A stretch of 64,000 bases of DNA from Climacium dendroides (Eukaryota > Streptophyta > Bryopsida > Hypnales > Climaciaceae), in contig OX467086.1 of the NCBI GenBank assembly GCA_950106755.1, positions 10,310,001 to 10,374,000 on the forward strand, in the 5' to 3' direction. The notes under the pieces were generated by a model that was not told where the DNA came from, ran no database searches, and worked only from the letters and a program-made list of their open reading frames with translations. Shown piece by piece: positions 23,547-34,136 of the stretch; within the stretch, counting starts at the first letter, position 1; every line of letters starts with the position of its first letter. The position numbers were made by a program, and so were the translations under genes.

Positions 23547-23776
23547 TATGATAGCCGTTACTGGATTTTTCCAGGAAAACTTCACACCAGATGGATGGGC
23601 CCATATAGGGTACAATAGTTATTCTCTAATGGATCCATTCAACTCGAAGATCTTCAAGGGGTATGGATGGACACAAGGGTGAATAAATCCAGGGTCAAGA
23701 CGTACGCGTAGGAGTCGGATTCCCAAGACGAAGATGAGGATGTTCGTGGGGACTCTCACAGTTGAAAAAGGGGTAA
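23547..23776. other. Short noncoding segment between elements
   Basis: 230 bp between the outer MULE and the next LTR unit. A short open phrase (ITGFFQENFTPDGWAHIG) is present but too small to call. Confidence 0.4.
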
Positions 23777-24204
23777 TGTGGGAATCCGAAATCCGGAAAC
23801 AGAGCAATAACACAAGAAATAGGTGCGAAAAATTAAAAAAAATAAAAAAATAATAGTTAGATTGTGATTTTTGGACCAGATAGCTTAAATTAGAAAATAA
23901 GCGTTCCGGCACAACCCTAAATCGGAACTTATCCGGATCTGGGATCCGGACCCATCTGGAACACAGGAACCTACCGTATAGGTCCCGTAGCTACGGAAGT
24001 AGGATATCGTTGAGACAACGGACCTGTAGCTATTGTCCTTAAGACCGTAGAAAGACGGGTTAGTACTTAAGCTGTCTTCCTAGGGTTTCCTCTTCACTTT
24101 TTCTATTCGGTGTTCCTAAGACTGTTTGTGTGAGTAGTTGAGAGAAAGAGTGGTGAGTTAGCGACTAAGGTAGAACTACTTTTCCTCATTCTCACTTAGA
24201 TCTT

Positions 24205-26147
24205 ATGGCATCCGGACCAGTATGGAAGGTAGCGGTATCCGCCCGGGTTATCTCTCCAGCCATTCCGGATAGCTCGGAACTACACAAGCAATTAGAGGAG
24301 GACTTGATTAGGTTAGGATGTGTCGGTTTACTACACCGACCATAGAACCCCAAGAGTGAAGAGATGATCCAAGAACTACTTCACGGTGTTCCGAATGAGT
24401 ACGAGCTCACTTTGAGAGGACGACCAGTTGCGTGGACCGAGGACATCTGGGCGGACGTCTATCAGTTCCGGAAGAGTGGGAACGGCTTAGCATCAAGGAC
24501 GGACCGTTTTGTAGCTGGGAAGTTCGCGGGGTTTGCAAACCCTAAGGACGGATTTGCTATCAGCGAGTGCAAGGACAAGAGACATAGACGGATCCTAGAG
24601 TTTCTGATTCCGATCTTGTATCCGGAAAAACCAACGCGGGTTACCATTACGGTGGCAAATACCATCTTTGGGGCTATGGAGAACCGGGTAGTGCACTGGG
24701 TTGGGTCATAGCCGGAATAGTGGCTAAATTAGCGGATCACGTGACCCGGGCGAAGGCGAGTCCAGTTAGCACCTATTTGTTTCATCTGTACCATCAGCAG
24801 GAACTTTTGAGTGCGGCGGAAATAATTTAGTATGACACCGGAAAGACGCTCTTGTCATACGGACTTTTCGGGGAAGAAGCGGAAGATCCGGTCGAGTCTG
24901 AGCCGAAGGAGCTTCCCGAGGAACGTCTGACGGATCCAAGGACCAAGAAGAGGAAGTCAACCGATCCGGGTTCAAGAATCAAGCCACCGACAATGGAGAG
25001 GGGGGAGTCCAGCAGAGGACCTGAAATGGAAACAGAATCCGCATTTTTCAATGCGGGGCTCGATTGGATACGTGAAGCCAAGGTACTTCACGACGGGTTG
25101 TTAGACTTGGTGATAGATACCGCGGAAGTGTTGAAGGTGGATCCGGATCAGATCATGGAAGCCGTCAAGCAACTGCCCAAGCCGGAGGATCTGAAGAAGA
25201 GAGAGGATCGGATCCAGGAGTTGGAGGCGGAATGGAACCTACTCCAGACCTGGGTAAATTGGACGGAAGGGGAAATGGTAGCTGCGAAGGAGAAAGAAAA
25301 AGAGGCTCTCGCTCTGGTCAAGAACCTAACTGGAGCAGTCAACATCAAAGTCGACATCATCACGAAAGCTGCCTTGTTTGACTCGAAGATGATATCGGAA
25401 GGCCACATTACTGGAACCAAGGTAGTTACCATCCTCGTGGACTTCACCGCGAGGATAGAGCGAATTTTCAAGGAGATTTAGAAGTTGCTGGCGGCCATTG
25501 ACCCAAACCATGCAATGGACTTCTCCACCTTTCCGGAACTTCCTTTTATCACAGGTACCCCAGGGAAACCAGTGGCGGATCAGGCAACGTGGATGGAGGG
25601 CCTGAGGGGAATACTCACACCAGGCGAACCTTCCGCCAGTAAGATACGGATGACGGAGTTGAATTTGAGGCTAGCCTCGGAACCGGAGTCTAGCGCGAAA
25701 ACGGTTCCGGTGCCATCTAAGTTCTCAACTCCGGAAGTTCCCAAGGCACAAACAATGCCGAATTTGATGACCGGGACATTCAAAGTTCCAGGACAGCAAG
25801 TCAGGGGAGATCTCATCAGCCGGATCGGTGGAATGACCAATCTGGCTCGGTCTAATCCGTAGGGATTTGTGCACATGCAGGAGACCACACGAGAGGAAAG
25901 AAGCAAACCCGCAACCTTGGAGGATACCACACCAAAGAAGGAAGGGGAAATTCAAGTCATCGAAGATTTTGAGGAAGAGAGTGCCTACTCCACTTCCGGA
26001 ACCGAAGACGACAGCGATCCGTCTCCCGCAAGACGTCATATCCAGACTCGGGCCACAGCAAAGACCACACCAGCAAAGAATACAAAGGGGACGCCTACCA
26101 GCCAAGCAGGGAGCCGTTCAAAGAAGGGACGGAAACCAAGACATTAG
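24205..26147 (+). pseudogene. LTR-encoded protein, family 1 copy A
   Basis: It begins MASGPVWKVAVSARV. The start is the same as in three other copies. The conserved N-terminal region (EELLHGVPNEYELTLRG, WADVYQFRKSGNGL, TITVANTIFGAMENR) is followed by a KKRK basic patch, a long helical or coiled-coil segment and a disordered Ser/Thr-rich tail ending in SKKGRKPRH. It is broken by TAG at about 24343, a frame slip near 24705, TAG at about 24828 and 25479, and TAG at about 25859. There is no CCHC knuckle, protease, RT or integrase. Function unknown. Confidence 0.75.
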
Positions 26148-27321
26148 GGTTGGTAGGAAAAGAAGTATAGGGTCCGGAATAGGGTTCCGAGCATGAATCC
26201 GGTTTTCGGATCTTAGGCGAATAGTTAGGAATCCGGTTATCTCGGACGGCAGTTAGCAATCTTTCCGGATATCCCGGGGTTTTCAAGGATTGGTTGCCTG
26301 GATTTCCGGGTTTCCTTTTCAGGCTTTTAGGAGTTGACTTTGGGTTTTTGTGTTAGTATTTTAAGGACAGGCAAGTTAATTGTCTGCCATTCCATTCTAC
26401 TCCATTCGACCTTAGGGCTTTCACGTATGTATTACGATTTCCTTTTCTTAATCTAAGTCAATCAGGGTGCTTCTAGCTGCACTTTGCTTAGACGGAATCT
26501 TTGGCTTAGTGTATGCATGTATGTGTATCCTTGTACTGGAGAAAGAGAAGGGAGGGAGAGGAGGAATCCGGATCTTGAGCTACGGATCTCGGGGTGTTGA
26601 GCTGAGTGGGAGAGATGCGAATTGAGTAAGGGAGTGTAAGTGTGATGTGCCTTTAAATTGCCGGAAAGGCAATCCGGGTAAGAAGGTAGAGGTCCCTACG
26701 AGTCCAGAACCAAGAGGGTTTTGTGCGGAGATAAGCAACCGCCAAAGGAAAGGAACTCCCGCTACTTCGGAAGGTCTACCAACCTCCCCCTTGGTACATT
26801 GTCTTCCCCTTGAAACTCTATTCCTTTGGATCTAGGAGTTCGGATCCGTCGTTGTAGTAAAGAGAGGTGTGAGAATTGCTCTGTGTGACCTGATTCCGGA
26901 TCGGCCAATCCGGAAACTGTGAGAGAATACTCCTCCCTCCTCCTACAACTGTGTTGTCTTGGGTATGTTGTTTAGTAGATTTAGAGTATAGAGAGGATAA
27001 TTGTGCAAGTGGTGAGTCCCCACCCCTTTCTAGATCAAGGGCGGACCCTCTGAGGGTAAAACAGAGGCAACAAAAACTAGTGACAGAAGAGAGACGGAAC
27101 TCAATTCCGGGTGTGTCCGGATCCGGAATGGAATCCGGAATGTACTAAGTTTCCGGAATGAGATAGGGTAAGTGAAAGAGAGAGGATTAAGTGAGTAGTC
27201 ACAATCCGGATGCTTCTAACTCAATCGATATCATACTAGAAGTTCCCTGGACCGATAATTCGTGTCATCTTGCAACCATTTGCCGTTGTTAGGATACTTA
27301 CGGCTAACTACACGTACGACA
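26148..27321 (+). other. 3' noncoding part of family 1 copy A
   Basis: Noncoding LTR tail, matching 59420-60589 and 60595-61500. It contains the conserved hairpin CCTCTG...CAGAGG at about 27050-27067. No protein is supported. Confidence 0.6.
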
Positions 27322-27634
27322 GACGCGCCAAGGCATTTTGCCCGTCCGATCTGGCGGTCGGCCCATCCGCCCATCGGATTTGGGCAGTGATGTCAGCATT
27401 GGCGGACGGTATAAAGAGGGGCGCAGACGGCCCATTCCGCACAGTTGTTTCCCTTGCGGAGTGGGCAGATTGGGCAGCGCCAATTGGTATCTGTGAGCCC
27501 CTTCCGACTTGGAGCGTGAATAATTGTGAATGAATTAACTTAATTTTTTGTAATCTCTTGATCACCTTCTCAATTATAAAAATTGTAAACTTCTCACTCA
27601 AACATTGCATTCGGTGCGGAAAAGAAGGATTACC
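27322..27634 (+). promoter_or_regulatory. GC-rich promoter with TATA box for the zinc-finger gene
   Basis: CGTCCG/CGGACGG-rich sequence with GGTATAAAGAGG at about 27409-27420. The leader (TTCCGCACAGTTGTTTCCC) is closely matched upstream of the second zinc-finger gene, on the minus strand at 41380-41500. The left side is cut exactly at the end of the LTR unit, so the promoter is truncated. Confidence 0.6.
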
Positions 27635-28740
27635 ATGGCTCCAAAAGGATTTCCCAATCCGCTGAAGAAGAGTACAAAGGGAAAATCACAAGACATGGAT
27701 TGGGACGCCTACTTCAACCACTTTTGTGTGGCTGAAGAGGGATGGCAATACGAGCCCAAAGCAGTATGGACTTGCACAACGTGCCGAGAGTATGTGAAAA
27801 TATCACACATTGCGAAACTTTGGCCAGCAGATAACACGGTTGTATTAGAGAGACAAGTGAGACGGTGGGAAGTCCCATGAACACTTGCAAGAGTGAACAT
27901 TTCAAGCAAAGATACGAGGAGATTTGGGCATCTTGCGGTCTAGGTGCTTCCAAACCAAATATCATGAACTATTCCACCATGGCAATGATTTAGGTGGAGA
28001 TTGTACTCCAGAAAGATGTGGATTGGCGTACAGTGCCTGCAAAGGACAAGAAGACCAAATTGAGCTGTGACAAAGTAGTGATAGACACCAATTGGGTTGG
28101 CCCAAGCGATTGCATGCCAGAGTGGTCTAATCAGGGTCAATTTGGATTTCCTCCGGAACCATTGCCAAATGCAGAGGACAATGATGATGATGACGAAGAA
28201 GACTTATCACCTCCACCTCCACTTCCACAAAGGCACGTACGTCGAGAAGAGCGCGAAGACTTGGACTTCCAAAATCAATTGTGAGAGGCAACAAGAAATA
28301 GTATTTTGGATCAAGGTCGCCCGCGTTAACAACGGTCACTACCTCGTCATGATCATGATGTGAGTTGCCAGCAATATGGAGGAGGAAGTTTGCATTTTAG
28401 CCCTGGCCCCCACGATGACTTCCAAAACATACGAGGAAGCCATGGAAGCACAAGGTTCACGGACTACGGTGGATCTCAATATGGTGGGTCGCAATTCTAT
28501 CCGGGGACGGGAGGGCCGGACTCATATGGGCCTCGTGGAAGCTCATACTACACCGGCTCAAGCGAACGAGGGACAAGAGGGGCCGAGGCAAATGCATCAC
28601 CTCCTCCACCTCCACCATTTGGGGGTCCATACTTCTCCGATTACGGACAAGGAGAAGGGTCTGGCGGATATGGGCGATGTGGTGGCTTCGGTCCCACACC
28701 CGAAGGTCGAAATGACGATAGTAGTTTGGATTCAGAATAG
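27635..28740 (+). pseudogene. BED-like zinc-finger protein with Gly/Tyr-rich tail, copy 1
   Basis: It starts MAPKGFPNPLKKSTKGKSQ. The N-terminal half has WTCTTCREYVK followed by HIAKLWP. This Cys-x2-Cys plus His arrangement suggests a BED-like or similar zinc finger (inference). A region containing VEIVLQKDVDWRTV, an acidic run and a Pro run (PPPPLP) follow. The C-terminal about 125 residues are a prion-like tail with repeated YGGSQ, GSSYYT and DYGQG phrases. Frame shifts near 27880 and 28285 and a stop break it. The second copy at 40099-41289 is better preserved. Nothing in it resembles a transposase catalytic domain. A role in a mobile element is inferred from its repetition and context. 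Confidence 0.6.
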
Positions 28741-29579
28741 AGTATAATGTAGTTTAACTATTTAAGGGTAGAGTAGAAGATGTCTTTTGACTTATTCGGA
28801 GGTTATGGATTTACTATTATTGTTTAAATGTATTTTGGTGACCACTTTTGTGACCATTAATGGTCAATGATGTCACTATTTAAAATTTTGAATATGCACA
28901 TCTATTGAACATGTTTAGTTGTAGTATCAAAAATCTCTTCTTGGAAATGCTTGATAGTGTTTTTTCTTTTTTAGATTTAGTGCAAGGGTACCGAATGCAA
29001 TGTTGACTTTCTGTATTCTTTACCTGCTCTTGGAAGTTGGAAATGAGATTGAAATGCAATTAGTTCTGGAAAATAAATTAGAATCCAAATTCATTTGGAA
29101 GAATTGTATAATAGTATTGTGGATTTTTATTAGCCCTAATGTAATTGAGCTTATACACATTAAGCCTTCCAATTTTTTGTGTCACGAAGTTCAATGGTTT
29201 GACTTGCAAGAAATATTTGAATTCTTTTTTGCAATTTGAACACCCTCATAGGTAAACATTATAATTTTTAACTCCATAAGGGATATTGTTGTGCTTTCTT
29301 TTTTACCATAATGTCTAGTATGTCTAGTTTGAATTTGTATAGTTCAAAACTCGAAATTTCAAGAAAATGATAAATGTAATGAAAATATTGACATTTCTTT
29401 AAAAGTAAAAATTTCAAGAAATTGAAGACAGTTGAGAAGAAGCCTTGGGTCTATTTTTTTAATTATTAGGCATTGAAATGCCCAAATGCCTAATTCCTCC
29501 CGAACAAGAAGACCTACATGAAGCTTATTGAATGAAAAGGGGGAAAAATCACCCTAAAAATGAGACAGTAGAAATGAAG
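28741..29579. other. 3' module shared with the kinase-like gene
   Basis: AT-rich sequence after the zinc-finger gene. Its phrases recur in the same order after the kinase-like gene: GCAAGGGTACC (28985/32229), GATATTGTTGTGCTTTCTTTT (29283/32513, shown to 20) and TAGTTTGAATTTGTAT (29323/32556). This indicates a common 3' module of roughly 500 bp. No gene is seen. Confidence 0.5.
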
Positions 29580-30031
29580 TGGACGATCTAAAAATCGCCC
29601 CCTCTGGACCGTCCGATCACGTAAACTGTCCGTCCGCCCGATTGGACGGGCCAGAGGGGGCGCATGGCCACCCCGTCCGCCAGATCAGACGGCCTCTGTT
29701 CGACTGTGCGACCCGGACGAGGCGTCCGCCAACCCTAGAGCGTCCGATCGGACGGCCAGGAAGAGGTGGACGGCGAGTCTGTCCGCCCAATCGGACGGCC
29801 TCCGTCCGCTGTAGGACTGGAATGAGGCCGTCCGCCTCATATAAGACAAGCGGACGGACCGTCCGCTCTCACTTTTGCCTTCCCCCTTGCATGCAAGAGA
29901 GAGAGCGGAGAGCTGGTGGTTTGACCTCCAATGGCTCCTTTCTTTGGGTGGGTAAGAGTCTAATATTTGGGGTAACTCTTGCCAAATTTTTTATAAAACT
30001 TTGATGTTCATCATTCTACCGGGTTATCAAC
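29580..30031 (+). promoter_or_regulatory. GC-rich CGTCCG promoter region of kinase-like gene 1
   Basis: Dense CGTCCG and CGGACGG motifs, many as palindromes (CCGATCGGACGG), then CCTCATATAAGAC as a TATA-like box at about 29835. The leader CTCTCACTTTTGCCTTCCCC is nearly identical before kinase copy 2 at about 36758. The conserved leader and box suggest a promoter rather than random repeat. Confidence 0.55.
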
Positions 30032-31519
30032 ATGCCGAGGTGGAAGAAGGCTTCCAAGGAGCCGAAGGGAAAAGAAGAAGCCCCCTCTATTAAGTGGACA
30101 AGGGAGAATCCTTCGGAGAGTTGCAAAGCATTCTTAATCGAATTGATTATGAAGTTTTATGAGACAGAGACTACAGTGTCTCTTGACACTAAATATGTGC
30201 GATATGAAGAGGACTGCATCGAGAAATTCTTCGTGGATATGAGGAAGAGGATGTTGAACGCCTTGCACGTACCGCAGTGAATTGATGAAATGGAGAAGAA
30301 GAATTTCCCCAAATTTCTTGACAGCAAGGTGCATGATGCATTATGGAATGCTTCGGTCATTTTGGATAAATATTTGAGGAAGAAACACGAAAATGATGAA
30401 GCCTTCGAGCATGTCATTATGAAAGTGGATTTATTCACCAAAAGGTACCAACCATTTAAGAAGAGGCAGAATAGAGCAGGGTCAATTGGTTGGTGGACGA
30501 GCAAGCCTGGAATGGACCAAGTACAAAATACACGTTGCCTTCTAATAGCCCTTCTGGAAACGGCCACGGTGAATCCTGTAAATAACAAAATCATGCGGGG
30601 TGGCTATGCTACAATTCGGAGAGTGCGAATAGAAGGATGTGTGGAGATTCATCCATTATGGGAGTTTGCAGCAAAGATGTCTTTCCAAAAAGGTGAACGA
30701 CCTGCTTTTGCAAAGATGGAACACAATACTGAGACTATGGCAGTAAGGATTCCGCATGCTGGAGTAATACGTTTTTTTACAGTGCATTCGAAAAAGAATG
30801 AAGGATACTCATTCTGGTGGAACGATAGTACATTGCGTGAAATGATGCGTCAGGATGACGACTATCCAGACAATATAGCCCTTCGAGTGTTGTATGAGCC
30901 GCGTATAACAGAAGAAAAAATCATTGCTGCTAAAAATCTAAAGCGATTTAGAGCCAAACGCGTGGAGCTTGCATGGGCATTACTGCACATCATGAATGCG
31001 GTGCACACCGCTGGACATCTCCACAACGACATTTCTCCGGACAACATCATGTTTCATTTTCCTGAAGATGAGTCCCGGGTTTACATTGGAGTTTGTGATT
31101 GGGGGATGACTATAGTGTTGAGTGAGCCTATGAAGTCGTTGTATACATTCACATCAACAACTGAAAAAGACGAAGCTATAAAGAGGAGGTGGTGGGTGGA
31201 TCCCAGTATTACTTATGTACACGGAAGAGATGCGGATGTGCAAAACATCCCTTCTCTTTCCATGCAATCCGAGCAATATGCTGTTGCTAAATTAGCTGAA
31301 CGGATCAATAGGCAGTGCATGTCGAAGGCGTATCACAAGTTGCAGCGTGAATCAAGTAGCTCACATGTCAAGTACCTCCATCCACAATTTGCACAAGTGT
31401 TTGATACTTACTTGAAGCGCGTTCAGAATAAAGAGAGTACTTTGGCACAAGTCATCTTCCGTTTTAGTACTTCATTCAACTGGCCTATTTCGGATGAACA
31501 CTTCCGTGGTTCATATTGA
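30032..31519 (+). pseudogene. Protein-kinase-like gene, copy 1, one nonsense codon
   Basis: A 495-codon frame starting MPRWKKASKEPKG and broken only by TGA at 30278-30280. Copy 2 has Trp there, so a single G-to-A change is enough. The protein-kinase fold is visible: Gly-rich RGGYATIRRVRI (about residue 190), the beta-3 Lys in WEFAAKM (about 215), hinge-like GYSFWW, catalytic loop HLHNDISPDNIM (Asp about 333, Asn about 338), and VCDWGMT in place of DFG (Asp about 356). All core catalytic residues are present. HxDISPxNIM is reminiscent of fungal FunK1-type loops, but family membership is inference. The N-terminal 100 residues are unrecognised. It is a repeated, element-like gene rather than a host kinase. 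Confidence 0.75.
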
Positions 31520-33059
31520 AGTTCAAGAATAGTTCATATAAGTATATAGGCTGGTAGTATGCATAGATGCCAAGTAGTATGTATGCGAATTACATAGTTG
31601 CATAGCATATGTGCACCATTTTGATTTTTTAAGACCAATGAATGCCAATGTAGTTGGACTTTTATGTGCCTTTGTAATTGACGAGGATATTTTAATTGAT
31701 AATGATTTTTAAAGTGTGTGAATTGTCCCTATCTTTTGTCATTGTTGGTTTGCAATTTTGCATAGAAAAGTCTAAAACCCTGCAATTACGGAAATTGTGA
31801 TTTTTTAAGTTGGTATTTGCAAGATTGGGAAGTTTTTGTTTTAAATTGTATGGTCTTCCAATTCTTCAATTTGCCATGTATGGTTGAAGATATTCAATTG
31901 GACAATGTATTATGTATAATTGTAAATTGTCTTCTAGATTCTAGAAGCATGGTTTTTTGTTTGGTATCAATGGTGTGTTGTTAATTTTTTGAATGCAACG
32001 AGTTTGTCGGCTTCATTAAGTTGTTAAAAAAAAATAGTAATTACCCCCTAAATGCTTGAGGACCCAAAATATTAAATATGGTGTTTTCAAGTTCAGTAAA
32101 ACCTAACTATTTTTCATCATTTTAGTGAGGTAATAATTTTGGGAAATTCTTTTTGAAGTCTACTTTTGGCTCCAGAAGTCTGATCTTGCAATTAAAGGAC
32201 AATGATTTTTCTGAAAGAGATATTATGCAAGGGTACCTTGTGCAATCTTGACTTTTCTTTTGTGTTAAGAGCTTTTGGAAATGAACCTCAAATACAGTAG
32301 GTCTTCGAGGAAAATTCATATTGGAAATTCATATTAAAAAATTATAGAGTAAATTTTGGAAAGCTGTAAATTGATTGGGCAAGTTTGGCCCATTAACCTC
32401 ATATTCTTTGGGTCCCCAACATTTTAGATTTGCCTTGCCAAAAAGGCTTCAATTTTTTTTTGTAATTTTAACAGCATCATTGTCAAATGTTATAATCTTT
32501 CACTGTACAAGTGATATTGTTGTGCTTTCTTTTCCTATGCAATCTCTAACAAGTCTAGTTTGAATTTGTATGGTTACAATTCCAAAAAAATTGACACATC
32601 TTACCAAAATGTGGGCTCTTTGTTCAATTTAGAGCAAATTAAAGGAAGTTTAAATTTGAAAATAAGGCTTCGGCATGTAGGGGTTACAACATCCTATGGT
32701 TATTTGGATGATTGAATTTGTTTGAACCATCAACCATTGTTTTCTTAGGCCAATTGAAGGCCCAAATGCCTAAAAAAAATGGACTGCACCAAATCTATAG
32801 GTTAAATTTGAAGAAAAATTGGATGATAATGCCAAATTGCTCGAATTTGAAAGAAAAAAAATTGGATGAAATTGTGCACATCAAATGTAACTCATCTAAA
32901 TATGTCGATGAAAAGATAATTCTATCCAAAATATAAATGTATACTAAAAAATTTAGTAACATTATTTTGTCATATATTGCCACTTTAGCAATTCTCCAAA
33001 AATTGAAAAAAAACCCATGGTTTCATCCCTACACCGAAGTTTACCCCATTTTCCGCCAG
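31520..33059. other. 3' noncoding region of kinase unit
   Basis: The first about 250 bp match the downstream flank of kinase copy 2 (TTTGTAAT, TTTTAATT, AATGATTTT in order). From about 32222 to 32790 it repeats the module found after the zinc-finger gene. AT-rich, no gene. Confidence 0.5.
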
Positions 33060-33475
33060 ATGCCCCGATCGGATGACCCCACACCGATCCGTCTGCCCCG
33101 TCCGCCTTCCCGTCCGCCTCCCCGTCTGCCTCCCGGTCCGCCCTCCCGTCCGCCTCTCGTCCGCCTCCCCGTCCGCCCTCCCCATCCGCCTCCCGGTCCG
33201 CCCTCCCGTCCGCCTCTCGTCCGCCTCCCAGTCCGCCCTCCCCGTCCGCCCTCCCCGTCCGCCCTCCCGTCCGCCCTCCCCGTCCGGCTTCCCGTCCGGC
33301 ACCCCGTCCGCCCTCCCCGTCCGCCCTCCTGTCCGCCTCCCGTCCGACCCGTCCGCCTCCCCGTCCGTTGGACGGTCAGAACGTCCTATGTCGGCGGACG
33401 TTCGGAAACTGGCGGACGTAGACGCTGGACGTGCGTCCGGACGTCCGAACGTCCAGACGTCCATGTAACCCTGAT
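33060..33475. repeat. CGTCCGCC minisatellite array, possible element terminus
   Basis: From 33088 to about 33360 there are irregular tandem units built on CCCGTCCGCC and CCTCCCGTCCG. A less regular part with GGACGT/ACGTCC motifs runs to 33468. In reverse complement the outer part resembles 36290-36400 (GGACGCTGGGACG, CCGGACGTCC). The two arrays may therefore be inverted ends of the same element type. The open frames across it (Arg/Pro repeats) are not genes. Confidence 0.65.
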
Positions 33476-34136
33476 CTACTTGCTCAAATTTCTAGGGATT
33501 TTGTCCAAACATTTTTATACTACTCTAATACAATATTCTACAGTTAGATATGGAAAAAAAATTTGGTTACATACAATATCTAAGAATAATTGAAAAATAA
33601 TTTATCATCTTATTTTCAATTTTAGGGTAGAAAGAGGAGCTCATTATATACATATGAGGTGGTAGGAGGTACAACAACCCACATGAGATATGTTAACTAC
33701 AATTAGTGCTTACGAGTTCCATTGCTCATGGTGAGCTCAAATTAAAGTAGGATTTTAGAGGTTGAAACTTGATGTACTAACCTATTACCAAACCCAAAAC
33801 TGTTGAACTTTTCTGCAAGCAAAAAATGATTGTATTTTACTTCAATTCCAAACATAAGTAGATGTCTAGATTACAATCATCAAAAGAACCACTTAACTTG
33901 AATCCAAAAATAAAACAAATTGTATTCGATTTTTTTCCAAAATAATTATAGTAACTAATTTTTTTTATTTTTAAATACAATCTAAACCCAAAAATAAAAG
34001 AAGAGGTATTTGATTTCAATTCCTAAATCCAAACATTGAAATGAAGCATTGAATGTTTGAACTTGAATCCAAAAAATAAGTAACTTGAAATTGATGACAA
34101 TCCCTAAACCCTTGCACTAGTTTTATCCTTCAATTA
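33476..34136. other. AT-rich noncoding stretch
   Basis: Low-complexity AT-rich DNA with no gene or repeat that I can support. Confidence 0.4.

Larger units (their letters stand above)
23777..27321 (+). mobile_element. LTR-like unit, family 1 copy A, carrying an ORF
   Basis: A 3545-bp unit from TGTGGGAATCC to CGTACGACA, with the same ends as the nested pair at 54356-61500. No matching 5-bp duplication is present (GGTAA left, GACGC right), so one flank has been rearranged. It contains a 5' leader, the LTR-encoded protein and a 1.2-kb 3' region with the conserved hairpin near 27050. Confidence 0.75.

Noticed and set aside
25148..26105. Minus-strand frames across the family-1 protein gene
   Set aside because: The same antisense frames recur in every copy because the sense frame is conserved. 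They show no independent signal.
33060..33475. CRISPR-like array
   Set aside because: Repeats are short, irregular and contiguous without unique spacers, and the DNA is eukaryotic.
32985..33593. Long open frames of Arg/Pro or Gly/Arg repeats over the CGTCCG array, both strands
   Set aside because: All frames of a CCGTCCGCC array stay open. There is no start context, no domain, and the frames end with the array.
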